Source of the DNA: Bacteroidota bacterium
GTDB taxonomy: Bacteria > Bacteroidota > Bacteroidia > Palsa-965
Length of the DNA stretch: 42,469 bases
Direction: 5' to 3'
Assembly: GCA_003153435.1 (NCBI GenBank)
Contig: PLYR01000134.1
Span: forward strand, 1 to 42,469
Under the pieces are notes generated by a model. The model saw only the letters and a program-made list of their open reading frames with translations, was not told where the DNA came from and did no database searches. The translations under genes were made by a program, and so were the position numbers. This document shows positions 33,914-40,850 of the stretch, in pieces (position 1 is the first letter of the stretch; every line of letters starts with the position of its first letter).

Positions 33914-34966
33914 ATGGGACTCATCTCCAAAAAGAAAACAGTCTTTAAAATTACTCCCCCCCTCCGGAAGTATCTGAAAACATACGGAAGGGAAGAAAAA
34001 ATCCCCATTGATTATACAGACCTGGTTAATTACGAAGAGCACCTCCCGCTTTATGACCGGAACAAAAAGGATACACTTTGGATTACGGTACTTTATAACC
34101 ATCGGATTGCCGATGAAATCAGTGGAGGTCTCAAGCGGGTGTATGCTATGCTCAAGGCAGCAGGAGATATCAGCGTCATCAAGCATCTGCTCATAGACCG
34201 GATTGATCTTTGCCTTTATGCCAATACACAACCTTTCCGGATCCGTGTAGTCAATACCCTGAATGAGAACCACGATTATTTTTATGTCAAGCGTGCTGAC
34301 AGCTCCCGAATCTATGGTCTGGAGCTGGAACATATTTTATCCCCCAATCGGATTGCTTATTTTGTTTGTGGTGAAACACTTATCGAAGAACATATTATCG
34401 GAATCCCGGCGGAACAATTTCTTAAACATAATCTGGTTGACCGCCATTTCGAGGAAACCCGCCTTGCAAAGGAATTTGTAAAGTTCAATGAGCGTTGCTT
34501 CGTCAGACTCCTGGGAGATATGCATTCAAGTAATTTCGTGATTGATGTTACTCCTGATTTCGAAGAAACTCATTACCGAATGAGGGCCATTGATTTCGAC
34601 CAGCAGTCGTACGAAAAACGCAAATCGGTTTACCTCCCTCAGTTCTTCAAACAGAATAAATATTTTGTAGAGCTCGTTAAAAAGAATCTTACGCTGGAAT
34701 CTATTTTTCAGTATCAGCGCGAAGAAAGAGCTTTGATCTTCAACAGAATCCGCTCTTCCCGTTACCAGTTGAAAAGCCTGCTTGATGCTATGGTGCAGGA
34801 TAAGATCAGTCCCTCCCTTCATGTGGAACAGCTCCGGAAAGAGCTTTTCCAGCATTATCAGTATGAACGGTTTCTTACCTGTAAAACCATGGGTGACCTG
34901 CTGAAAACCAGCCTTAGGACGCTCATCCGCCAAACAAAAATGAGCGAAGAGTTCAGAACCCTTTAA
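33914..34966 (+). CDS. Uncharacterised protein with an aminoglycoside-phosphotransferase-like kinase core
   Basis: 350 aa, cytoplasmic. Residues 195-230 read CFVRLLGDMHSSNFVIDV then RMRAIDFDQ: G-D-x-H-x-x-N (D202, H204, N207) and I-D-F-D (D227, D229). This is the spacing of the catalytic loop and metal-binding motif in APH/ChoK-type kinases (HGD-x-H-x-x-N ... IDF/W). Upstream DYFYVKRAD (K126) could be the ATP-binding lysine strand and CGETLIEEHIIGIPAEQFL the hinge. The first His of HGD is Leu. The C-terminal third is helical and basic. A small-molecule or protein kinase of unknown substrate is the best reading; it is not a recognised named family. Third gene after VOC and the 114-aa protein. 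Confidence 0.7.
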   Translation: MGLISKKKTVFKITPPLRKYLKTYGREEKIPIDYTDLVNYEEHLPLYDRNKKDTLWITVLYNHRIADEISGGLKRVYAMLKAAGDISVIKHLLIDRIDLCLYANTQPFRIRVVNTLNENHDYFYVKRADSSRIYGLELEHILSPNRIAYFVCGETLIEEHIIGIPAEQFLKHNLVDRHFEETRLAKEFVKFNERCFVRLLGDMHSSNFVIDVTPDFEETHYRMRAIDFDQQSYEKRKSVYLPQFFKQNKYFVELVKKNLTLESIFQYQREERALIFNRIRSSRYQLKSLLDAMVQDKISPSLHVEQLRKELFQHYQYERFLTCKTMGDLLKTSLRTLIRQTKMSEEFRTL

Positions 34967-34982
34967 AACAGTTTGTCTGAGC

Positions 34983-35420
34983 TTACCCTCGTGGAAGTTG
35001 ATGACCTGGTGATTGAGTTCCAAGATCACAGGTTCCCATAGCACCAATCATGGGTAGTTCGAGTTTTTCCCAGTTCATAAGCCCGTCTTTAAGGTCAAAC
35101 AGCTTTTTGAACCCGGCTTTACTCATCGCTTCCATGGCGGCACCACTTCTCATGCCGGTTCCGTCATAGAGGAAATAAGTTTTGGTTTTATCCAGTTTGC
35201 CGATCCGTTCATCCCAGAGTTTTCCCTGTAAATTGATATTGACGGCTCCGGGAATACAGGCACAAAGAAATTCTTCGGGGGTTCTTACATCTATAAGGAT
35301 GCCTTTGGTTGCTTCCAATTTTGCCTTAAATTCTTTAGCAGGTAGTGTTTTACCGCTATCAACTACTGCACTGATCTGGAAGATGGATAGTAGAAGTATA
35401 ATATAAACTGACGTTTTCAT
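34983..35420 (-). CDS. Exported rhodanese-like protein with Asp in place of the catalytic Cys
   Basis: 145 aa. Signal peptide MKTSVYIILLLSIFQISAVV, then one rhodanese domain: GILIDVRTPEEF, CIPGAVNINL, TYFLYDGTGMRSGAAMEAM and LKDGLMNWEKLELPM. In active sulfurtransferases the loop is C-x-x-G-x-R-S; here it is D86-G-T-G-M-R-S, coded GAC, so thiosulfate sulfurtransferase activity is not expected. It may bind a partner, or use another Cys (C53, C55). Convergent with the kinase-fold gene (16 bp). A near-consensus minus-strand promoter lies at 35468-35499. Confidence 0.85.
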   Translation of the reverse strand: MKTSVYIILLLSIFQISAVVDSGKTLPAKEFKAKLEATKGILIDVRTPEEFLCACIPGAVNINLQGKLWDERIGKLDKTKTYFLYDGTGMRSGAAMEAMSKAGFKKLFDLKDGLMNWEKLELPMIGAMGTCDLGTQSPGHQLPRG

Positions 35421-35467
35421 TGGAGACTATTTTTTAAGAATTAACAAATGAATCAAAAATTGCAAAT

Positions 35468-35499
35468 CAAATTTAATTTATTATTCGGGGAAAAGCAAA
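35468..35499 (-). promoter_or_regulatory. Promoter of the rhodanese-like gene
   Basis: On the minus strand: TTTG (35499-35496), 20-bp spacer, TAAATTTG (35475-35468). One base longer than the ideal spacer; expected leader of about 40 nt. Confidence 0.7.
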
Positions 35500-35706
35500 T
35501 GAATTTCGGCTTGGGTTGCTATGACTTTGGTCAACACAGGACTTTTCTTCTAAAACAAGAGAGGCCTGGCTCTACAGAACCATTCCGTCCTCGCCTAAGC
35601 AGTTTTAATCTATAATTTCTTTGCGTTTATGTTTTTCGCGAACAATTCCTCACTTTATCCGCTTTTATACCTATTGTTTTTTTGCGTTCAAATACGTCTT
35701 TATACC

Positions 35707-35738
35707 GTTGACTAAGGTGGAATGCGCCAATACCTTTG
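35707..35738 (+). promoter_or_regulatory. Promoter of the T9SS cargo gene
   Basis: GTTG at 35707-35710, 20-bp spacer, TACCTTTG at 35731-35738, close to TTTG-N19-TAnnTTTG. Expected leader of about 50 nt before the ATG at 35793. Confidence 0.65.
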
Positions 35739-35792
35739 ATCAAGTAAAAACTAGAAACGAAATTAATTTTTAACCTGTAAAAACGATCAAAC

Positions 35793-37499
35793 ATGAAATC
35801 ACCAATATTAAAAGCGATAGCCTTCTGCTCTATTCTTTTTGTACATCAGGTAGCAGCACAAACGCAAAACAATAATCTATTTTTTGGTTCCCAACACACA
35901 ATTGTAGGAAATGCTTCACTTATTTCATCAAATAGTAAAGTTATAGTGCAAAATTTAGGAAGTGCGGGCCAAGATGGAGTAGCAATTCATTTCAGAGATT
36001 CTGAGTTTCACTTGAACCTCGAGTCCCGTACTTACCCCATAGGCTCAACCCTTGACGAATCAATTTATGGACACGAATTGGGGAAGTCGGAAGAAAGAAT
36101 AGGGAATATTCATATGCGGTTTAATCAACAATCTGATGAAATACTTCCTGATTTTTCTTCCATCGGTAAGAAATCTTATTCGATTACTATTCTCGATCAG
36201 AATTTCAACACTGTGGCAGTAAGAACGGGTTTGACTGGAGCTACGATGGTAATAAATCCGAATAATAATATGCCTCCAGTAGCAATACGGGCTTGCTGGC
36301 ACAAAAAATACGATAGTAACGGGGATGTGTCCGGCTATTACGCTTCTCTACACCGGGTTGTGGCAGATGCATCTGAGGAAACATATCAACTGCCAAATGG
36401 AGAATTATTCAAAGGAAGTTTGGTTTTATTGATGGCTGAATTGGATTCCAATCCCCAACAAATGGTCTACTCCAAAGCCTCTGTTATTGGATCAAAACTG
36501 GGATATGTAACAATTGAAGGGGAATGGCTCTTGAAATTTCAGCACATTTTTCATGAAGCATTGGGAGAGACAAAATTTCATGCAACAGAAAACGCAATAA
36601 TCGTTTCAAATGGAGGAATGCTTCCGGAATATATGACAAGAATGGAATTTCTGGAGTATTTCTTTGGAAGAGTAAATTATTTTGAGTGGAGTATGAATGT
36701 CCCCAAACTAAATCAGGTTCCTCATAACTCCTATTTCATGAGCAAAGCTTATGCGTTGTTTGGCAAAGATGACATTTCTGTTGGGTTTTTAAAAATGAAG
36801 AAAGATCAAGAAGGATTTGAAATAACTCCGAATTTTCAGGATATTGGCTCAACCTCCTATACTCTTAATTTATATGAAAATGGTCGGCAAGTTAGCTCGG
36901 TTCTGATGAAGGGAACAGCTGGAACACTTAAATTACCAACGGCTTATAGTGATAGTTTTAGCATTCGAACTGGATTCGATATTAATAAGATATTCCTTAA
37001 GTTCAATTCCCCACAAAAATTTCAAACAACTGACGGTAAGTGGGAAACACCTGACAGAATCGAATTTATTGCGAATGCCCCCTCAATTTCGTACTCCACA
37101 TTAGCTTTTGTCGATTTGACCTCAAAAGACATCTCTGAATATATAATCAATGATGGAACAACGATTCGTCCTAAATCTGATAAAGTAGCTGAACATAATA
37201 CGGACGAAGCAACCGAAAAAAGAAGGCCCGAAAACCCTGTTTCCCTTCAGCTATTCCCAAACCCGGCAAATGGGATTTTCAAAATCCAAATTAATGGCTC
37301 TTTTTCAGGACCAATTCTGATAAATATTTCTGATATTCACGGTAAGAAATACAGTGCAAATCAACTGGGAGGTATAATTAAAGACGATAACGGCATTTCG
37401 TTGGAGTTGGATATATCAAATCTACCTGATGGAATCTATTTATGCTCACTTTCTTTGGATGGACAAGTCATTACTAAAAAAATTGTTATTGACAGGTAA
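35793..37499 (+). CDS. Secreted protein with T9SS C-terminal sorting domain, otherwise unknown
   Basis: 568 aa. Signal peptide about 1-22 (ending QVAAQ), a long beta-rich body without a recognised domain, and residues about 480-568 forming a type IX sorting domain (PVSLQLFPNPANGIFKIQ ... LDISNLPDGIYLCSLSL ... KKIVIDR). The body seems to contain an internal repeat: IHMRFNQQSDEILPDFSSIG followed by KKSYSITILDQNF (about 107-140) resembles VGFLKMKKDQEGFEITPNFQ followed by DIGSTSYTLNLYENG (about 330-365), both ending in a strand with TGxTGxx/KGTAGTL. So two related modules of unknown role are exported to the surface. Promoter at 35707-35738; a lipoprotein gene overlaps its 3' end. Confidence 0.85.
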   Translation: MKSPILKAIAFCSILFVHQVAAQTQNNNLFFGSQHTIVGNASLISSNSKVIVQNLGSAGQDGVAIHFRDSEFHLNLESRTYPIGSTLDESIYGHELGKSEERIGNIHMRFNQQSDEILPDFSSIGKKSYSITILDQNFNTVAVRTGLTGATMVINPNNNMPPVAIRACWHKKYDSNGDVSGYYASLHRVVADASEETYQLPNGELFKGSLVLLMAELDSNPQQMVYSKASVIGSKLGYVTIEGEWLLKFQHIFHEALGETKFHATENAIIVSNGGMLPEYMTRMEFLEYFFGRVNYFEWSMNVPKLNQVPHNSYFMSKAYALFGKDDISVGFLKMKKDQEGFEITPNFQDIGSTSYTLNLYENGRQVSSVLMKGTAGTLKLPTAYSDSFSIRTGFDINKIFLKFNSPQKFQTTDGKWETPDRIEFIANAPSISYSTLAFVDLTSKDISEYIINDGTTIRPKSDKVAEHNTDEATEKRRPENPVSLQLFPNPANGIFKIQINGSFSGPILINISDIHGKKYSANQLGGIIKDDNGISLELDISNLPDGIYLCSLSLDGQVITKKIVIDR

Positions 37500-37950
37500 A
37501 TGGATCATCCTTATTGCCCTTGGTTCCTGCCGGAGTTCTTTTCTAAAGACTCCGGCAGTTCCGAGTTCTAAAATGCCCGTTTCTAACGAATTGGACTACA
37601 TTGTCCACACAGATCAACTCGACCGGAAACAAAATGCTGGGCGGGTTTTATTCTTGCCTCGTTCAAACAAAGTACGACAGTGGATGGTACGAGATTCCAT
37701 AAGATTAAGCCGAGTCAAAGAAATTAGGGGAATGGATTCCCTTGTTACGGATGAGGATAAGTGGAACGCAGGATTAATATACCTTCATGGAGGAGGAATA
37801 ATATCCAGTAATGATTCCAGCAACTGCAAAACAGCATATACTCTATTTGACGATCTTTATTTGCATGGCAAATCTTATGGAATGAAAAAAAATGGTGAAA
37901 CCTGGAGTAGACTTGCTTTAGAACAATTGAATGAACTCAGAAAGAAATAA
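37459..37950 (+). CDS. Small lipoprotein of unknown function
   Basis: 163 aa starting at ATG 37459 (an ATG at 37429 would add ten residues). MDKSLLKKLLLTGKWIILIA followed by LGSC gives a lipoprotein signal with Cys as lipidation site. The body, from RSSFLKTP onward, has no recognised domain; IYLHGGGIISSNDSSNC resembles part of a hydrolase motif by chance only. The start overlaps the end of the T9SS cargo gene by 41 bp in another frame, so the two may be translationally coupled and act together at the cell surface. Confidence 0.65.
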   Translation: MDKSLLKKLLLTGKWIILIALGSCRSSFLKTPAVPSSKMPVSNELDYIVHTDQLDRKQNAGRVLFLPRSNKVRQWMVRDSIRLSRVKEIRGMDSLVTDEDKWNAGLIYLHGGGIISSNDSSNCKTAYTLFDDLYLHGKSYGMKKNGETWSRLALEQLNELRKK

Positions 37951-37955
37951 GAATC

Positions 37956-37999
37956 GAGGTAATACCATACCCCCTAAATTATCTATTTGTCATTACCTC
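37956..37999. repeat. Inverted repeat between convergent genes
   Basis: GAGGTAAT (37956-37963) with ATTACCTC (37992-37999), perfect 8-bp arms and a 28-nt loop, just after the lipoprotein stop. No T run follows, so a terminator role is doubtful. Confidence 0.4.
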
Positions 38000-38056
38000 A
38001 GACCTGATTTGCACTGTTCGTGTAGTCAAAGCCGTCACTACGCCTAGCCCAAAGAA

Positions 38057-38878
38057 TCAATACTCCAACCTCCTCTTAAACACCCATACCGTTTCATTCG
38101 CCTTTTTTCTGGATAAGGAAGTCTGATTAGCTTCCTCCTGACTTCTGTGTACGGTCTTCTCTATCCAGTTTTTCATAGAATCATATTTGTAAGTATAGGT
38201 CGTCCGGTAACTTGCAGAGAAGCCGTCTCCGGGACGGAACCCCTCTTCTTTGGAGATGTCCCCTTCCTCATTATAAAAATAGACCGTTTTCAAAAACAAA
38301 ACCTGCTGATCTGTATATTCAACTACCGAATCATACCTGTTTTCAATGCCATAATAAATACGTGTGTGCTGCCGGAGATCGCCTAAGAACTCTTCTTCCT
38401 TCTTTTTGTGCAACTCCTGGGTGGTAATGGTTTTCCCTGGAACCTGATTCATGAAGAAGGACTTAGAGGAGGTATGTTTCAAAGAATCTTTAAGGGTGAT
38501 GGACAAAACCTTATTTTTTTCATCCATCACAATGATTGAATCAGCCGAATGTAATTCCGTTAAATTTTCAATGATTTTGCCGCATTGAATTATTTTCGAC
38601 TCGACCGTCCACTGATTTAATGGAAAATACAAGGTATGTGATTCCCAGAGGCACTCCCCGCTGATGAAGGCTTTTCGGGTGAGCACATGTTCGTAGGTGC
38701 CCCAGGTTTCTGTTTCAGTACGCATCAGCCTCAGCGAATCGCCAAGCATATAGAATGATTGTTCCGTCGATTTTTTATAAGCAGGAACTGTTTTCAGGTA
38801 ATCGGATAAGGGGCTACCCGGAATGATATTTTGCCCGACACAGAACAGCGGGAAGAAAAGGAAAATAATGTATTTCAT
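38057..38878 (-). CDS. Secreted protein of unknown function
   Basis: 273 aa. Signal peptide MKYIIFLFFPLFCVG, then a soluble beta-rich body with repeated short strands; the C-terminal part contains YTYKYDSMKNWIEKTVHRS, the D-x-x-x-N-W segment also met in RHS/YD-like repeat proteins of Bacteroidota, but only one clear copy is seen. No catalytic motif found. Divergent from the oxidoreductase gene downstream (about 180 bp). Confidence 0.7.
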   Translation of the reverse strand: MKYIIFLFFPLFCVGQNIIPGSPLSDYLKTVPAYKKSTEQSFYMLGDSLRLMRTETETWGTYEHVLTRKAFISGECLWESHTLYFPLNQWTVESKIIQCGKIIENLTELHSADSIIVMDEKNKVLSITLKDSLKHTSSKSFFMNQVPGKTITTQELHKKKEEEFLGDLRQHTRIYYGIENRYDSVVEYTDQQVLFLKTVYFYNEEGDISKEEGFRPGDGFSASYRTTYTYKYDSMKNWIEKTVHRSQEEANQTSLSRKKANETVWVFKRRLEY

Positions 38879-39056
38879 TCGGGAAAGATAGCCTAAATCA
38901 TTACTTCATAAAGAATGGGCAGGTAAATGCATAGACGAATTGGGGAAAAATGAAGAGGAAAAGACCGGTCAGGGGTGGATTTTAAGCTTCCGAGATATCG
39001 TAAAGAAATATTTTTTATCTTGTGAGCTATATCTCACTTCAAGAAACAAATATTCA

Positions 39057-40850
39057 GTGAAACCAACGGATATCAATGACCCGGAGTACTTCCACAAGGT
39101 GGTAGACTGCCAGCTTGCATGCCCTGCGCACACTCCAGTTCCTCAATATATCAGGCTCATAGCGGAACAGAAGTATACAGAAGCCTATATGATTAACTGG
39201 GATTCGAATGTTTTTCCCGGTGTTCTGGGCCGGACTTGTGACCGCCCATGCGAACCGGCATGCAGGAGAGGAAGGGTGGAAAAAGAACCGGTGGCCATCT
39301 GCCGTCTCAAACGGGTTGCAGCAGATAATAAAGGGGATGTAAAAAAGCATATGCCCCAGGGACCCTTCAAAGCAAATGGAAAAAAGATTGCACTGATCGG
39401 AGCCGGACCAGCATCTCTTACCGTTGCCCGTGACCTGGCCCCTTTGGGTTATGAGATCCATCTCTTCGACGAGCAGAAGCTTGGAGGTGGCTTCATGCGA
39501 AGCCAGATCCCCGCTTTCCGTCTTCCCGAGACCGTTCTGAATGAAGAAGTAAATTTTATTCTCGACCTGGGTATCCATACGCATTTCAAGCATTATGTGT
39601 CCAGCCTTAAAGAAGTCCTTGCCAAAGATTATGATGCCGTTTTCGTTGGAAGCGGAGCACCTAAAGGACGTGACCTTCCGGATATGGCAGGTAGGAAAGA
39701 AGGAACGGCCAACATACATATAGGCATCAATTGGCTGGGTAGTGTTGCATTCGAACACACTACAAAAATCGGACGAAAAGTAATTGTATTGGGTGGAGGT
39801 AACACCGCCATGGACTGCTGCCGTACCGCCCGCCGCCTCGGAGGTGAAGAAGTGAAAGTAGTAGTGCGCAGCCCTTTTGCAGAAATGAAAGCATCTCCTT
39901 GGGAAAAAGAAGATGCTCAACATGAAGATATTCCAATCCTCGATTGTCATGTTCCTAAAACATTTGTCGTTGAAAACGGCAAACTGAAAGGCATGACCTT
40001 CGAAAAGGTTGAAGCGAAGTATGATGACAAAGGAAAAAGACAACTCGTTCCGGTAGGAGGACCCGATGTATTCATTGAAGCCGATGATGTTCTCGTTGCC
40101 ATTGGTCAGGAGAACAGTTTTCCCTGGATCGAACGTGACCTCGGCATTGAGTTCGATAAGTGGGGTATGCCTGTTGTGGATGCTGTTACCTACGCATCCA
40201 CCAATAAAAGAGTATTCTTCGGAGGCGATGCTGCCTTCGGACCCAAGAATGTAATCACGGCAGTGGCTCACGGTCACCAGGCTGCTGTATCGATGGATCT
40301 GGCCTGTCAGCAAAAAGACATTACCAAGCGACTTGCTCCCCATGTAAACCTGGTAAGCCAGAAAATGGGTATTCATGAATGGGCTTATGACAGTGCGGTT
40401 GTTGAAGATCCTAGATACATCGTTCCACAAGCAGATAAAAAAGTCACCCTTACCAACCGGAAGAAAGAGGTTGAGCTGGGCTTCGATGGACTCACCGGCT
40501 TCAAGGAAGCAGAACGCTGTTTGAACTGCGATGTACAAACTGTTTTTTCAACAAGTAAATGCATAGAATGTGATGCCTGTATGGATGTTTGTCCGACCGC
40601 TTGTATCTCCTTCACTGAAAACGGAGATGAAGCCGATTTACGGACTCGCCTTCATGCCCCGGCAAATGTTCTTACACAGGATCTTTATGTTTCCGATACA
40701 CTCCCTACAAAACGGGTGATGGTGAAAGACGAAAACGTTTGTCTGCATTGCGGACTATGTGCCGAGCGCTGTCCGACTTCAGCCTGGGACATGCAGAAAT
40801 TCTTTTATAACGTAACTAAAGCAGGGAAAGATGTCAGTAAACAAGCTTAA
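39057..40850 (+). CDS. GltD-like FAD/NAD(P)-dependent oxidoreductase with two C-terminal [4Fe-4S] motifs
   Basis: 597 aa from GTG 39057; the frame is open to a TTG at 38940, but no in-frame ATG exists, and KPTDINDPEYFHKVVDCQLA is where the family usually begins. N-terminal Fe-S helical domain with VDCQLACPAHTPVP and CDRPCEPACRRG, FAD site IALIGAGPASLTVARDLA, NAD(P)H site IVLGGGNTAMDCCRTARRLG, FAD-closing GDAAFGPKNVITAVAHGHQA, and two C-terminal clusters CIECDACMDVCP and CLHCGLCAERCP. Resembles the small subunit of glutamate synthase extended with a bacterial-ferredoxin domain. It overlaps the next gene by 20 bp, a 2-oxoacid:ferredoxin oxidoreductase alpha subunit, so it probably links NAD(P)H to that enzyme's low-potential electrons. 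Confidence 0.92.
   Translation: MKPTDINDPEYFHKVVDCQLACPAHTPVPQYIRLIAEQKYTEAYMINWDSNVFPGVLGRTCDRPCEPACRRGRVEKEPVAICRLKRVAADNKGDVKKHMPQGPFKANGKKIALIGAGPASLTVARDLAPLGYEIHLFDEQKLGGGFMRSQIPAFRLPETVLNEEVNFILDLGIHTHFKHYVSSLKEVLAKDYDAVFVGSGAPKGRDLPDMAGRKEGTANIHIGINWLGSVAFEHTTKIGRKVIVLGGGNTAMDCCRTARRLGGEEVKVVVRSPFAEMKASPWEKEDAQHEDIPILDCHVPKTFVVENGKLKGMTFEKVEAKYDDKGKRQLVPVGGPDVFIEADDVLVAIGQENSFPWIERDLGIEFDKWGMPVVDAVTYASTNKRVFFGGDAAFGPKNVITAVAHGHQAAVSMDLACQQKDITKRLAPHVNLVSQKMGIHEWAYDSAVVEDPRYIVPQADKKVTLTNRKKEVELGFDGLTGFKEAERCLNCDVQTVFSTSKCIECDACMDVCPTACISFTENGDEADLRTRLHAPANVLTQDLYVSDTLPTKRVMVKDENVCLHCGLCAERCPTSAWDMQKFFYNVTKAGKDVSKQA

Larger units (their letters stand above)
35421..35792. other. Divergent intergenic region with two outward promoters
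   Basis: 372 bp, AT-rich. It holds the rhodanese promoter (minus, 35468-35499) and the T9SS-protein promoter (plus, 35707-35738). Between them (about 35500-35700) no gene or clear repeat is seen. Confidence 0.6.

Noticed and set aside
39054-40538. A 494-codon open frame on the minus strand
   Set aside because: It lies antisense to the clearly conserved GltD-like gene, and its translation has no domain pattern; it is a shadow of the codon use of the real gene.
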